Shown here piece after piece: positions 10,268-21,644 of a stretch of 64,000 nucleotides of DNA (the first letter of the stretch is position 1; each line of letters starts with the position of its first letter). A program made the translations under genes and the position numbers. This DNA is from an uncultured Clostridia bacterium (GTDB taxonomy: Bacteria > Bacillota > Clostridia > Oscillospirales > Acutalibacteraceae): NCBI GenBank assembly GCA_904399395.1, contig CAJFPJ010000046.1, positions 1 through 64,000 of the forward strand, in the 5' to 3' direction. The notes beneath the pieces are model-generated. The model was given only the letters and a program-made list of their open reading frames with translations. It was not told the DNA's origin and did not search any database.

Positions 10268-11993
10268 CTGCCTTATTCTGAGAAGTATAAACCTCGCGAT
10301 AGATCTCGCTGGTTTTCAGAAGCTCCTCATGGGTTCCCACAGCGCTGATGCTGCCGCCATCCATAACGATGATACGATCCGCATCCTGCACAGAGGCGAT
10401 TCGCTGGGCAATGATAATCTTTGTCGTTTCAGGGATAAACTGCCGGAAAGCCTGGCGAATCAGCGCATCCGTGCGGGTATCCACAGCGCTTGTGGAGTCA
10501 TCCAGAATGAGGATCTTGGGCTTTTTCAACAGAGCGCGGGCGATACAGAGCCTCTGCTTCTGGCCACCGGAAACATTGCTGCCCCCCTGTTCGATATAGG
10601 TGTCGTATTTCCGGGGGAACTGCTGGATGAATTCATCCGCCTGGGCCAGCCTGCAGGCCTCTTCCAACTGCTCATCCGTTGCATCCTTATTGCCCCAACG
10701 AAGGTTATCCTTGATAGTGCCGGCAAAAAGCTCGTTTTTCTGCAGCACAACCGCCACCTGGTTGCGCAGAGCCGTCAGGTCGTATTCCCGCACATCGGCC
10801 CCACCCACCTTTATGCTACCTTCTGTAGCATCGTAAAGCCGAGGGATCAGCTGGATAAGGCTGGTTTTTGAGGAGCCGGTTCCGCCAATGACACCGATGA
10901 TCTCACCGGAACGGATGTGCAGGTCAATATCCGAAAGTGCCATCCGGGCGGCGGACTTGGAATATTTAAAGCTCACATGATTAAAATCGATGGAGCCATC
11001 CTTCACTTCCGTTAAGGCATTTTCAGGACTCTGCAGTGTGCTTTCTTCGCTGAGAACCTCCACAATACGCTCGGCAGATTCCGCCGCCATAGTGATCATA
11101 ACGAATACCATAGAAAGCATCATCAGGCTCATAAGGATCTGAAAGCTATATGTAAGAAGAGAAGACATCTGGCCCACATCCAGATCCAGTCCACGGGAGG
11201 TTATAACGGTGTAAGAACCAAAGGAGAGCACAAACACCATCACCCCATAAACGCAGAACTGCATCAGAGGGTTGTTCACGGCCAAAATTCGCTCGGCTTT
11301 TGTGAAATCGGCCTTTACGTTCTCAGCAGCCGCATTAAACTTTTTCTTTTCATAATCCTCTCGAACATAGGCTTTGACCACCCTCATGCCGCGGATATTC
11401 TCTTGAATAGAGCTGTTGAGCGCATCATACTTCTTAAAGACCCGGCGGAACAGGGGCATCGTTTTGCGGGTTACTATAATCAGGCCGATTCCCAGAATCG
11501 GGATGGTAAGAAGAAAGACCAGCGCCATTTTCCCGCCCATGACAAAGCCCATGATAAACGAAAAAATCAGCATCAGAGGGCAGCGAATCGCTGTGCGCAC
11601 GATCATCATATATGCCATCTGCACATTGGTGATATCTGTGGTCAGTCTCGTAACAAGGCTGGAAACAGAAAATTTATCGATGTTCTCAAAAGAGTACCCC
11701 TGTATTTTATAAAACATATCCTTCCGTAGGTTGCGCGCAAAGCCGCAGCTTGCCGTAGCACAGGCCGAGCCCGCCAAAGCACCGAAAGCCAGCGAAAGCC
11801 CTGCCATCACCACAAGGATTGCCCCATACCGCAGGAGCACTTCTATGGAACACCCATTTTTAATTTCGTTCACAAGATTGGCAGTAATAAACGGGATAAT
11901 ACATTCCAGCACCACTTCACCGGAAACGAAGACCGGAGCAAGGATAGAGGGCTTTTTGTATTCCCGGATGCTCTTAGCCAAGGTTTTGATCAT
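10248..11993 (-). CDS. ABC transporter, fused permease/ATP-binding (partner subunit)
   Basis: Walker A variant GGTGSSKTSLIQL; VSGGQKQRLCIARALL; LILDDSTSAVD (D in place of catalytic E, typical of the degenerate site in a heterodimer). Overlaps the downstream ABC gene. Confidence 0.95.
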   Translation of the reverse strand: MIKTLAKSIREYKKPSILAPVFVSGEVVLECIIPFITANLVNEIKNGCSIEVLLRYGAILVVMAGLSLAFGALAGSACATASCGFARNLRKDMFYKIQGYSFENIDKFSVSSLVTRLTTDITNVQMAYMMIVRTAIRCPLMLIFSFIMGFVMGGKMALVFLLTIPILGIGLIIVTRKTMPLFRRVFKKYDALNSSIQENIRGMRVVKAYVREDYEKKKFNAAAENVKADFTKAERILAVNNPLMQFCVYGVMVFVLSFGSYTVITSRGLDLDVGQMSSLLTYSFQILMSLMMLSMVFVMITMAAESAERIVEVLSEESTLQSPENALTEVKDGSIDFNHVSFKYSKSAARMALSDIDLHIRSGEIIGVIGGTGSSKTSLIQLIPRLYDATEGSIKVGGADVREYDLTALRNQVAVVLQKNELFAGTIKDNLRWGNKDATDEQLEEACRLAQADEFIQQFPRKYDTYIEQGGSNVSGGQKQRLCIARALLKKPKILILDDSTSAVDTRTDALIRQAFRQFIPETTKIIIAQRIASVQDADRIIVMDGGSISAVGTHEELLKTSEIYREVYTSQNKAGDSDAQ

Positions 11994-12300
11994 AAGGTTC
12001 CTTCCTTTCTTTTAAGAGTTATGAATGTAATTATACGATATTATTAATCGGTTATCAATAAGGATTATGGAAACATAAAGAAAAAAATGATGGGAACAGA
12101 GAAATATTTTCTCCAAAAGACGCTATATCTTTATGAAAAATACCAAATATATTTGCGGCGCAGATTCCAGGCAAGTCTCAAATCTAAGACATTTATTCTA
12201 AAAGTGCGGAGAAAACAGAAAGCTCCCTGCACGATACGCAGATTTTGATGTTCCACTGGATCCGGCATGATATGTAACAGGGATAAAAACAAAAAACTAA

Positions 12301-12346
12301 GGAAACGGCGGTATGCTCCTGAAAAGGAGGCATACCGCCGTTTTGC
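12301..12346. terminator. Hairpin terminator
   Basis: aaacggcggtatgcctcc-type stem: aaacggcggtatgctcctgaaaaggaggcataccgccgtttt. Confidence 0.7.
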
Positions 12347-12476
12347 AGCCGTTTCTTTCCCAACCGCAGTAACTAACTTTCTTACATCTGCCATAGCAAA
12401 AAACAGGCAAACCGTTATGCATATATGCATGCGTTTCTTTGCTTTAAAGATCCTTCTACAATCTTCGAAAACGAAT

Positions 12477-13820
12477 TTACTCCAGATCCGGCCGGCTGAG
12501 TTCTTTGCGCAATTTCAGAAGAATTATTCCCGACAAAATCGCTGCAAGAATAGAGGTGCCGGCAAAATTCAACCATATTCCAGTGAGTCCCCAGGGCCAC
12601 AGCAGAAGAATTAACAGCACCGGAAAAACAAGCGCGGTAGCAAGCGAAATAGCGGAGGCTGGCAAGGGCTTTTCAATAGCCAGCATATAGCTCTGCGTGG
12701 CAAAAGAGAACCATCTGGTCACATATGTAATACTAAAGAGTTGCAGTGCTCCCACGGACATCTGCACAAATTCGCTGCTGGAATCAGCCATAAACAACTG
12801 TGTAATTTCTCCAGGGAAAAGGGCAATTACAAATACCGACAAAATGGAAACAACTCCGCTGGCGACAAAGCAACACTTTTCGATAGCCCGGACTCTGGAA
12901 AGCTTTCCCGCTCCCCAATTATAGCCCACAGCAGGCTGAAGAGAATCACACATACCATACAGTAGGGGCTGGATGAAACCATCCACATACATCAGTATTC
13001 CGTATACAGAAACAGCCGCTTCACCACCTACCCGAACCAAAATCGCATTCATGATAATGGATGTTATACGGCCGGCGATATTATTCAGAAAATTAGGGCT
13101 GCCGCAGGCTACTATCTGCCGAATCATAGAGGCACTAAAACGGGGCCTACAGAAACGCAACTGAGCACGGCCGGTGATAAAAGGAATCAAAGCCAACAAC
13201 GCACTGATAAACATACCGGTACAGGTGGCTAAAGCCGCCGCCCAAATTCCCCAACGGAACACGCCCAAGAACAAGAATTCCAACACGGCACTCAGAACCG
13301 ACATCAAAATATTTAAAAACATGCTGCTGCGTATCATGCCGCTGATACGCAGAAAATTGTCGGTAGCAAAAACGATAGTGGTTACAGGGGAACTCAATGC
13401 GTATACACGGAGATACTGCACGGCCTGATCGGCGAATTCCCCTTCGGCCCCCATCAGCTTAATCAGAGCGGGCGCCGCAGCAAACAGGATTCCTCCCACC
13501 AGGACGCCTGCTCCTACAATCATAATACAGGCACAGGTAAAAATATTATTGGCCTCTTGCTCCTGCTTTCTGCCTAAAGCAATGGAAATAGGCACCGCAG
13601 ATCCCACACCGATCAGATCGGCAAGAGCAAAATTAATAATCACGAAGGGCATGGCCAGGTTCAAAGCAGCAAACGCAGTGGAACCAAGATACTGCCCTAC
13701 GAAGATACCGTCAAAAAGCTGATATAAAGCCGAAGCCAACATTCCCACAGCGCCGGGAAGAGACGCAAGGAAAAAAAGTTTCAGCGGTGGTGTTTTGGCA
13801 AACAAGGTCTCAGAGTTCAT
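12477..13820 (-). CDS. MATE-family efflux transporter
   Basis: 447 aa, about 12 TM; FFLASLPGAVGMLASALYQLFDGIFVGQYLG N-terminal MatE pattern. Confidence 0.93.
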   Translation of the reverse strand: MNSETLFAKTPPLKLFFLASLPGAVGMLASALYQLFDGIFVGQYLGSTAFAALNLAMPFVIINFALADLIGVGSAVPISIALGRKQEQEANNIFTCACIMIVGAGVLVGGILFAAAPALIKLMGAEGEFADQAVQYLRVYALSSPVTTIVFATDNFLRISGMIRSSMFLNILMSVLSAVLEFLFLGVFRWGIWAAALATCTGMFISALLALIPFITGRAQLRFCRPRFSASMIRQIVACGSPNFLNNIAGRITSIIMNAILVRVGGEAAVSVYGILMYVDGFIQPLLYGMCDSLQPAVGYNWGAGKLSRVRAIEKCCFVASGVVSILSVFVIALFPGEITQLFMADSSSEFVQMSVGALQLFSITYVTRWFSFATQSYMLAIEKPLPASAISLATALVFPVLLILLLWPWGLTGIWLNFAGTSILAAILSGIILLKLRKELSRPDLE

Positions 13821-13824
13821 ACAT

Positions 13825-14304
13825 TCAATTCCTTTCCTCCATCATGATCATTACTTGCTTTTCAAACTCCTCACATAGGCATTTGGAAAAATACTCAAAA
13901 GCATTGATGAATGCAGCAGGAAAGTCCTGTAAAGTCCGATTTAAGGCTTCCTGTTCCGCAGCATACACCTTTTTTAGAAGCTCTTCTGTATACGATTTGC
14001 CCGAATCTGTAAGTAGAATTTTCTTCTCTCGTGTATTGTCTTCCAAAAGAAGCGTAATATAGCCGGCTTCCTGCAGTTCTTTCACCACAGTGTTCACAGT
14101 TGTTTTGGGAATCAGCCAATCTTCACATATCTGTTTCTGTGAATGAGGTTTTCCGTCATCCAATGCATATAAAAGAGCCAATGTATTTTCTTTGACCCCG
14201 AGCTTTCTGGCAAAAAAATAGTAGCTGCCATCAATTTTATTGATAGCCAGCATTAGACGACGTATATTCTCATATGAATCTTCCATATCTTCCCTCTGTC
14301 CCAT
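13825..14304 (-). CDS. MarR-family transcriptional regulator
   Basis: wHTH: ENTLALLYALDDGKPHSQKQICEDWLIPKTTVNTVVKELQEAGYITLLLEDNTREKKILLTDSGKSY; starts at MGQREDMEDS or MEDSYEN; directly upstream of the MATE gene. Confidence 0.85.
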   Translation of the reverse strand: MGQREDMEDSYENIRRLMLAINKIDGSYYFFARKLGVKENTLALLYALDDGKPHSQKQICEDWLIPKTTVNTVVKELQEAGYITLLLEDNTREKKILLTDSGKSYTEELLKKVYAAEQEALNRTLQDFPAAFINAFEYFSKCLCEEFEKQVMIMMEERN

Positions 14305-14584
14305 GTACTTAATACGAATTCGTATCGCATTGTAGTATGAATTCGTACTTTTGTCAAGCCCTCCGAATGTCAAAAATTTGTAAGAGCTATTTCTTACTCT
14401 TTCTGCAAATTCTCTCCATCTATCCTCATATTAGCAGGAAATTTGTGGATTCTGTAAAATCATAAAAATCTATTGACTTATTCAAAAGCGTTATATATAC
14501 TAGTTCCTGCTGGAATAAGTGGTGGAGTCTGTCATAGAGAGCAATAGCGTCTCTATTTATTCACAGTGTTTACCTTTTAACATC

Positions 14585-14662
14585 GAAAAAGGGGATTCTT
14601 CCCCTTTATATCGGAATAAAAAGGGGCAGATCTTCTCAGAGGGAAGTTCTGCCCCTTTTTTG
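14585..14662 (+). promoter_or_regulatory. Tandem hairpins with terminator, attenuator-like leader
   Basis: gaaaaagggg-attctt-cccctttat followed by aaaaaggggcagatcttctcagagggaagttctgccccttttttt; the central ccccttt can pair with either flanking aaagggg. Confidence 0.55.
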
Positions 14663-14759
14663 CAAACCAAATTGAAAAGAAAGGAAATCCTTTAGCAGCT
14701 CTTATGCAGCGCCAGCCACCGCCGACCGCATATCAAACACGAGGGAGTACTGCACATAT

Positions 14760-15863
14760 ATGGGAACAGCTATTCTCAGAGTTATCAAAAAGAATCTTTT
14801 TGGCATTATCACCGCAATTCTTTCGGCGGGAATCCTGCTGGCCTTTCTTTTTTCTTCCGACGGCATCAGCTCGCTGGGCCGGGTTTCCCAATCCATTCGA
14901 TATGAATGGCTTCTATTGGCTGTAGCTGCAGCAGTTGCAGCGTGGATCCTGGAAGGAGTGGTCCTCAACCTATTTTGCCGGGCCGTTTACCGCGAATGGA
15001 AATTCCGGTATTCCTTCTGCATCGGTATGGAGGGCGTCCTTTACAGTGCCCTGACACCTTTTTCCACCGGTGGGCAGCCTATGCAGATCTACTCTATGCA
15101 TAAGTTGGGGATGGATACGGGGGCGGCGGGCTCCATTATCGCTGTAAAAACGCTGGTTTACCAAATTATCCTCGTTCTATATTCCCTGGTCATGGTGGTT
15201 TGGATGCTTCCTTTTTTTCAAACCAATATAAGCAATTTTTCCTTTGTGACGATCTTGGGCCTGATCTGCAACAGCACCTTCATCCTATTGGTCCTTCTCT
15301 TCTGCATCAGTAAGCGGGCTACTGATATGCTTCTCCGCAAGGGAATCGGGCTGCTTCACAAACTTCATCTATGCCGGCATCCCGAGGAACGGTATGAAAA
15401 AATTCACCGGGAACTGGCCGTATTTCATGAAAGTTCTTTTCTCCTGGGGAAATCCTGGAAACTGTATGCAGGTGCCGGTCTTCTCACTGTAGTGCAGATT
15501 GCTTCTACCTGTTCCATCCCGTATTTTATCTATCGGGGTTTCGGCTTTTCGCAGCAGCCGGTAAGTGTAATTATGGCGGCGCAGGCGTATGTATCCATGG
15601 TGAGCGCATTTGTACCGCTGCCGGGCGCCTCCGGAGGAGCAGAAGGAAGCTTCGTCTTGTTCTTCAGAAGCTTTTTTCTGGACGGAACCATTATTCCCGC
15701 CACAGTCGTGTGGCGTACAATCTCCTACTACCTGAATTTTCCCGTTGGCTGTATTTGCACCTATCTGGTGGGCAGAATGCCAAAGCTCACACTTTCAGGT
15801 GCCAAAAAAGCAGACGGGGAAAAGGCAAAAGAACTGAATGAACAGAACCAGGTTGAGGCATAA
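14760..15863 (+). CDS. UPF0104/YbhN-like (lysylphosphatidylglycerol-synthase TM region) membrane protein
   Basis: Multi-TM; LTPFSTGGQPMQIY and PLPGASGGAEGSFVLFF motifs. Confidence 0.85.
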   Translation: MGTAILRVIKKNLFGIITAILSAGILLAFLFSSDGISSLGRVSQSIRYEWLLLAVAAAVAAWILEGVVLNLFCRAVYREWKFRYSFCIGMEGVLYSALTPFSTGGQPMQIYSMHKLGMDTGAAGSIIAVKTLVYQIILVLYSLVMVVWMLPFFQTNISNFSFVTILGLICNSTFILLVLLFCISKRATDMLLRKGIGLLHKLHLCRHPEERYEKIHRELAVFHESSFLLGKSWKLYAGAGLLTVVQIASTCSIPYFIYRGFGFSQQPVSVIMAAQAYVSMVSAFVPLPGASGGAEGSFVLFFRSFFLDGTIIPATVVWRTISYYLNFPVGCICTYLVGRMPKLTLSGAKKADGEKAKELNEQNQVEA

Positions 15864-15931
15864 AGGAAGCCAATGCTTCCTATGCAATATATTCAAGGCA
15901 GAGAAAGGATTGAGAAACTGCCGGCAGATGC

Positions 15932-17272
15932 GTGCCGTTTCTGAATTGGAGCATGCCGGCATATCGCGTGAGACATTTTATTTTTTCCATTAAAAAGCAG
16001 CCTCCGGGAAGGCTTATTGTAATGGGCTTTGCGCTGGTCATCCTGCTTGGAACAGCCCTGCTTTTACTGCCCGTATCCATAAAGGATGGAGCGACAGTCA
16101 CCTTCATTGACGCACTGTTTACCTCTACCAGCGCCGTCTGTGTAACTGGGCTCATCGCCATCGACACAGCGGATCATTTTACTGTTTTTGGGCAGACAGT
16201 GGTGGCAGCCCTGATCCAAATCGGCGGACTGGGCGTTACTTCTATAGGAGCGGGACTGATCATTGCCGCCAGAAAGCGCATCGGTATTAAGGGGCGCGTT
16301 CTGGTTAAGGAATCTTTTAATGTGGATTCCTTTAAGGGAATGGTTCGTCTGGTTAAAGCCGTCCTTTTGATGACCTTGTGCTTTGAATCAGCCGGTCTCA
16401 TTCTCAGTTTTATTGTATTTGTGCAGGATTACCCACCTTTACAGGCCTTGGGAATCAGTGCTTTCCACTCCATCGCAGCCTTTAATAACTCCGGTTTCGA
16501 TATTTTAGGAGGCATGCGAAACCTGATTCCTTACCAATCCAACGTCCTGCTGAATCTTACAACCTGTGGGCTGATCATCTTTGGAGGGTTGGGTTTCCTT
16601 GTTATTCTGGACATTTTGAAAAAACGTTCCTTCCGAAAACTGAGCCTGCATTCTAAGGTAGTGATTACCACAAGTGTAATCCTCCTTATAGCAGGCACTC
16701 TGCTCTTGAAGGCTACAGAGGATATTTCCTGGCTGGGGGCTTTCTTCCACAGCGTTTCGGCAAGAACGGCAGGTTTTTCTACATACCCTATCGGAGAATT
16801 TTCAAATGCCGGACTCTTTACGCTGATCCTTCTGATGTTTATAGGCGCTTCACCGGGTTCCACCGGCGGCGGTATCAAGACCAGCACCTTTTTTGTACTC
16901 ATGCAAGAGGTACGGAGTCTATTCACTAAAAAGCACATCGGGGCTTTCCACCGAAGCATCCCTGCGGAATGCCTCTCAAGAGCTTCCATCATATCGCTGC
17001 TTTCTCTGCTGCTTGTTTGTGTGGGAACGTTCCTTCTCTGCATTTTAGAGCCAGACTGCAGCTTTATCCAGCTTTTCTTTGAAGAAGTTTCTGCATTTGG
17101 AACCGTGGGGCTTTCCACCGGGATTACCCCCACCTTATGCGACGGAAGCAAGCTGGTTCTCATCTTTACCATGTTTGCAGGCCGGGTCGGCATGTTCACC
17201 CTGCTTTCTATCTGGATAGACCGCCCTGCCCCGAATGCACACTATACGGAAGAATCTATAACCATTGGATAA
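15932..17272 (+). CDS. TrkH/KtrB-family potassium transporter
   Basis: TSTSAVCVTGL, AFNNSGFDI, GASPGSTGGGIKT, FGTVGLSTGIT selectivity-filter repeats. Confidence 0.95.
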   Translation: MPFLNWSMPAYRVRHFIFSIKKQPPGRLIVMGFALVILLGTALLLLPVSIKDGATVTFIDALFTSTSAVCVTGLIAIDTADHFTVFGQTVVAALIQIGGLGVTSIGAGLIIAARKRIGIKGRVLVKESFNVDSFKGMVRLVKAVLLMTLCFESAGLILSFIVFVQDYPPLQALGISAFHSIAAFNNSGFDILGGMRNLIPYQSNVLLNLTTCGLIIFGGLGFLVILDILKKRSFRKLSLHSKVVITTSVILLIAGTLLLKATEDISWLGAFFHSVSARTAGFSTYPIGEFSNAGLFTLILLMFIGASPGSTGGGIKTSTFFVLMQEVRSLFTKKHIGAFHRSIPAECLSRASIISLLSLLLVCVGTFLLCILEPDCSFIQLFFEEVSAFGTVGLSTGITPTLCDGSKLVLIFTMFAGRVGMFTLLSIWIDRPAPNAHYTEESITIG

Positions 17273-17288
17273 TAAACGGGAGGATACT

Positions 17289-17957
17289 ATGAAAAAGAAA
17301 GAAACCTCTGCTACCTTTGGAGTGATCGGGCTGGGCCGCTTTGGCTCGGCTTTGGTGGAATGTCTTTCTAAGGCTGAAAAAGAGGTAATTGCTGTAGACA
17401 GAGATGAATCCAGAGTGAGAGAAGCCCGCCGGTTCACCGATTTTGCAATGGTGGTGAGTTCCTTGGACCAGGAATCCCTGGAAGAGATCGGCATACAAAA
17501 CTGCGACACTGTTGTGGTGTGTATCGGTGAACAGATGGATATCAGCATCCTTACTACAATGACCGTTCTGAACTTGAAAGTTCCCCATGTGATTGCAAAA
17601 GCGAACAGCCTTATGCACGGAGAAGTGCTCAAGCGTCTGGGAGCCAAGGTGGTATTTCCAGAGCGGGATATGGCCGTTCGTTTGGGCAAAGGCCTTATTT
17701 ACAACAGTTTCCTAGATTCTGTAACGTTGGAGGGCAATACCGAGGTCAGAAGAATACAGGTAACAGATCCTCTGATTGGCGTCAGCATCCGTGAAGCAGA
17801 TACCCGTCGAAAATATGGCCTGAATATTATCGCCATAGAGCATAATCAGCATACGGATGTAGATTTCCCCTCTGATTACTGTTTCCGGGAAGGGGACATA
17901 GTCTGCGTCATAGGTCAGACAAAAAATGTTGAACGGTTTGAAAACGATATCCAATAA
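17289..17957 (+). CDS. TrkA/KtrA-family potassium channel regulator
   Basis: RCK/TrkA-N: FGVIGLGRFGSALVECLSKAEKEVIAVDRDE; TrkA-C at the C-terminus; ATG 17289 preceded by gggagg. Confidence 0.95.
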   Translation: MKKKETSATFGVIGLGRFGSALVECLSKAEKEVIAVDRDESRVREARRFTDFAMVVSSLDQESLEEIGIQNCDTVVVCIGEQMDISILTTMTVLNLKVPHVIAKANSLMHGEVLKRLGAKVVFPERDMAVRLGKGLIYNSFLDSVTLEGNTEVRRIQVTDPLIGVSIREADTRRKYGLNIIAIEHNQHTDVDFPSDYCFREGDIVCVIGQTKNVERFENDIQ

Positions 17958-18045
17958 TTTAGAGCCGCTTTTAGGCGCTAAAAAGCTCTAAAAAAGAGGA
18001 AAAAGGAAGAACCTTTTCCTGCTTTTGAGAGTATATAGCAGTAAA

Positions 18046-18095
18046 AAATCCCCTGTATTCTGGTCTTTTTGCTGGAATACAGGGGATTTTTCTAT
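18046..18095. terminator. Hairpin terminator
   Basis: aaaatcccctgtattc-tggtctttttgctg-gaatacaggggattttt. Confidence 0.8.
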
Positions 18096-18453
18096 GCTAT
18101 CGCCTTTCTTCTGCAGTAATAAGGAGCCCAAGAGCGCCGGACCACTCTGGCGCAAACCTCACCGAGGCCGTGGAATGTATGGACAGATACTAAGGCACAG
18201 ATAATTTTAGTGATTTTAATTAAAACGCTATTGAAAAATCAAGCTAAGAGGTATATCATAAATATGACAAAATTAGACATAAAATTTATCTATATAAAAA
18301 ATTTAATAGACATATTCACATAAAATTTTGTGCGTAGATTGAGAGTGCACTAACAAAATCAATTCAATTTATATAAGAGAAGAGGACTGCAGCCCTTTTT
18401 TAAGCGCCGCAATCCCCTTCCGCTGGGAAACTACATCGTATATGGAGGAGAAT

Positions 18454-20862
18454 ATGGAAAACCAACTGATTGCGCACGTCATTTTCTCTGAAAACGGAAA
18501 CCGGCGAATCCAGACACTGGTAGAGCACTGCCGCAATGTCGCCCGGCTGTGCGCTGAAGCCTGCAGGCCCATTGGGCTGGAAAATCTGGGATACCTCACC
18601 GGTCTGCTGCACGACATGGGAAAGGCCGCAACCCCCGTGCAGGAACATTTATGGCAGCAAACAAAGCAGAAACTCAATCACTCAGCGGCCGGAATGCGCT
18701 GGCTGTGGGAAGTATGCCGCACCGGGGGAACAGCTCGGCGCTTAACCGCTCAGATAGCGGCCATTGCTATCGGCTGCCACCACAGCGGGCGCTGCGACTG
18801 CATTGCGCCGGATGGATCGGAGCCCTGGCTGGAACGGATGTATTCTTCCCAGGCACAACCTATGTATGAAGAAAGTGTGGAGGCCTTTTTCTCCAGCTGC
18901 TGCACAAAAGAAGAGGTGCTGACCCTGGTAGGTAAGGCCGTAAAGGAAATTTCCACTATATATAAGCGACTGTCGAGTGTTCTCCCAGCCAAGCCCGGCC
19001 TGCAGGGGAATACCCTTAACGATGCTCTTCGGTTTGCGCTGGGGTTTATGCAACGTTTTTTGTTCAGTGCCCTGGTGGATGCAGATTGGACAGATACATC
19101 CTGTTTCATGGACAATAAACCTTTGCCCCAGCAGGCAGAAGGAGCGCAGCGCCAGTCTATCTGGAACAAGTTGTCGGAGAATACAGAAGACTACCTGAAC
19201 GGCCTGCCGGCCGTATATTCCATCGACAGCCTTCGCCGGGAAATCTCCAACCAATGCCTTGCCGCCGCCAGAGAGAGGTCCCCAGGAATATATCGACTTT
19301 ATATTCCCACTGGCGGCGGCAAGACTTATTCCGGCCTGCGGTTCTGCATCGAAATGGCGCGGCGGCAAAACGCCCAGCACATCTTTTATTTTTCACCCTA
19401 TAAGTCGATTACCCGCCAGAATGCCGACTGTATCCGGAACGCTCTGGGTGAGGAATTTGTGCTGGAGCACCATTCAGATCTGACCTTTGAAGAAAGCGAA
19501 GAAGAAGCCCGAGAGCAATGGCTGGCTCAGAGCCAGCGGTGGCAGGGAACACCAGTAATATGCACCACGATGGTGCAATTTCTGAACAGTCTCTTTGCCG
19601 CACCTCGGCAGAATGTGCGGAGGCTTTCCGCTCTGGCAGGTTCCGTTCTGCTATTTGATGAGATCCAATCCCTTCCCCTGCAGCACGTGTGCCTGTTTAA
19701 TCTGGCCGTCAATACGCTGGCACATCTTCTGGGCTGTACCGCCGTTTTGTGCACAGCCACTCAGCCGGAGCTGGCACAGGCGGAATACCCCGTTGTTTTT
19801 TCTCCGGATATGGATATTGTAACAGATTATGAGGAACGATTCCGTCAGTTCCGGCGCACCCGGATTATCCCCCGGCTGGTGCCCGGCGGAGAACGGGCTC
19901 CTGCTATCGCCGATTTTATAATGGAACTCTTGAAAGAAAACCGCAGCATTCTGGTAATCCTGAACACAAAAAGTGCGGTGAACAAGTTGTATGAAGCATT
20001 AGAGCCGCAGATGCCTGAGGATACACCTCTCTTCTGCCTGACCACGTATCTTTGCTCTAAGCACCGGGAGGATGTTATCCGGCAGATAACCCGCAGGCTT
20101 TCCGATAAGCAGCCGGTGGTCTGCATCAGCACGCAGCTGATCGAGGCAGGCGTCGACCTCAGCTTTGACTGCGTAGTACGCAGCATGGCCGGCCTCCCCA
20201 GCATTGCTCAGGCAGCCGGCCGATGCAACCGACACGGAGAGGACGGCTGGCGCCCGGTGTATCTGATCGACTGCGCGGATGAAAATCTCACCCGGCTGAA
20301 GGAAATAGACAACGCCCGGCAGGCAACCCGCCGCCTACTGGAAAGCCTGCCGGAAGGAAGCGATCTTCTTTCTCCCCAGATTATCCAAGCTTACTATGGC
20401 ATATATTACGGCGAACCGCAGCAAAGGTTGGGGATGCGGTATCCTGTGCCGGAGGTCAGCAGCCAGGCCACGCTGGTGGATCTGCTCTCCTCCAACAGGG
20501 ACGCCGTTCAGGCTTATACAGGTGAAGGGCATCCGGAACCTGATACGGGAAAACTCCGCCAGGCTTTTGGCACTGCGGAAGCTTTGTTTGACGCAATTCC
20601 CGATGAAACTGTACCTGTCCTGGTGCCGTATAAAGAAGGGGCTGAAAAGCTTCTGGAGCTTCAATCCGGCCGCAGCAATCTGCAGTTGTCTTCTCTGCAG
20701 CCCTATACGGTCTCTATCAGCAGAGGCGAACTAAACCGGTTGGGCGACGCCGTCCACCCCATACTGAACGGGGCGGTACTTGCTCTGCAGGAAGGCTTTT
20801 ACGATGAGGCACACAAGGGGCTTCTCTTTTCCCCCTCTCCCTTGCCCGAGCTTATGTACTAA
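18454..20862 (+). CDS. cas3: CRISPR-associated nuclease/helicase Cas3 (type I-C)
   Basis: N-terminal HD ([21 protein letters not shown]), Walker A TGGGKTY, DEIQ box, [22 protein letters not shown]. Start 18454 has ggaggag upstream; an alternative ATG lies at 18442. Confidence 0.95.
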   Translation: MENQLIAHVIFSENGNRRIQTLVEHCRNVARLCAEACRPIGLENLGYLTGLLHDMGKAATPVQEHLWQQTKQKLNHSAAGMRWLWEVCRTGGTARRLTAQIAAIAIGCHHSGRCDCIAPDGSEPWLERMYSSQAQPMYEESVEAFFSSCCTKEEVLTLVGKAVKEISTIYKRLSSVLPAKPGLQGNTLNDALRFALGFMQRFLFSALVDADWTDTSCFMDNKPLPQQAEGAQRQSIWNKLSENTEDYLNGLPAVYSIDSLRREISNQCLAAARERSPGIYRLYIPTGGGKTYSGLRFCIEMARRQNAQHIFYFSPYKSITRQNADCIRNALGEEFVLEHHSDLTFEESEEEAREQWLAQSQRWQGTPVICTTMVQFLNSLFAAPRQNVRRLSALAGSVLLFDEIQSLPLQHVCLFNLAVNTLAHLLGCTAVLCTATQPELAQAEYPVVFSPDMDIVTDYEERFRQFRRTRIIPRLVPGGERAPAIADFIMELLKENRSILVILNTKSAVNKLYEALEPQMPEDTPLFCLTTYLCSKHREDVIRQITRRLSDKQPVVCISTQLIEAGVDLSFDCVVRSMAGLPSIAQAAGRCNRHGEDGWRPVYLIDCADENLTRLKEIDNARQATRRLLESLPEGSDLLSPQIIQAYYGIYYGEPQQRLGMRYPVPEVSSQATLVDLLSSNRDAVQAYTGEGHPEPDTGKLRQAFGTAEALFDAIPDETVPVLVPYKEGAEKLLELQSGRSNLQLSSLQPYTVSISRGELNRLGDAVHPILNGAVLALQEGFYDEAHKGLLFSPSPLPELMY

Positions 20863-20912
20863 GAATCGCCGCATTTAAATGGAAAGAATCCACTGGAAAA
20901 GGAGGAATTGCT

Positions 20913-21644
20913 TTGGAATACAGCAACACCATTACTCTACGGGTATGGGGACGATACGCCTTATTCAGCGACCCCATAACCCGGGTTGGCGGGGAAAAGT
21001 TCAGTTATCCGGTTCCCACCTACCAAGCTGTTAAGGGAATTCTGGAAAGTGTATATTGGAAACCAACCTTTTTATGGGTGCCGGACGCCATCCGCATTCT
21101 TAATCCCATCGAAACGGAATCCAAAGGGATCCGGCCGGTGCGTTATAACGACGGCAAAAACGATCTTTCCATCTATACCTATTTAAAGAATGTTGCCTAT
21201 CAGGTAAAGGCCCATTTTGAATGGAATCTGAGCCGACCGGATCTGGCAGAAGACCGCATTGAGCACAAACATTACCAGATTGCTAAACGCATGCTGGAAC
21301 GGGGCGGGCGGCGCGACATCTTTTTGGGAGCCAGAGAATGCCAGGGATATGTGGAACCCTGCGGCTTCAGGGAAGGCCCCGGCGCTTATGACAAAAGCCC
21401 GCCCATGCCTCTTGGCCTGATGGTGCACGGCATCACCTATGGGGATGAAGACGGCAGCGGCCAGATGAGCGAAAGACTGTGGCGGCCCGTTATGCGGGAA
21501 GGCGTGATCGAATTCTTACGTCCGGAGGAATGCCCCATCATCCGCCCCATCCGCAGGCAGAAGATCAAGACCTTCCTGCCGGGAGAAAATTTTCAGGGCT
21601 GCGATACGCTCTATGAGGAGGCGGCAACAAATGGGATGGCTTGA
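20913..21644 (+). CDS. cas5c: Type I-C Cas5 (Cas5c/Cas5d)
   Basis: TTG start after aaggagg; [48 protein letters not shown]-terminal GMA. Confidence 0.95.
   Translation: MEYSNTITLRVWGRYALFSDPITRVGGEKFSYPVPTYQAVKGILESVYWKPTFLWVPDAIRILNPIETESKGIRPVRYNDGKNDLSIYTYLKNVAYQVKAHFEWNLSRPDLAEDRIEHKHYQIAKRMLERGGRRDIFLGARECQGYVEPCGFREGPGAYDKSPPMPLGLMVHGITYGDEDGSGQMSERLWRPVMREGVIEFLRPEECPIIRPIRRQKIKTFLPGENFQGCDTLYEEAATNGMA

Noticed and set aside
14500-14600. Possible known riboswitch upstream of the Trk operon
   Set aside because: I looked for ydaO, purine, preQ1, fluoride, guanidine and Mn signatures and found none; kept only as an unclassified attenuator-like leader.
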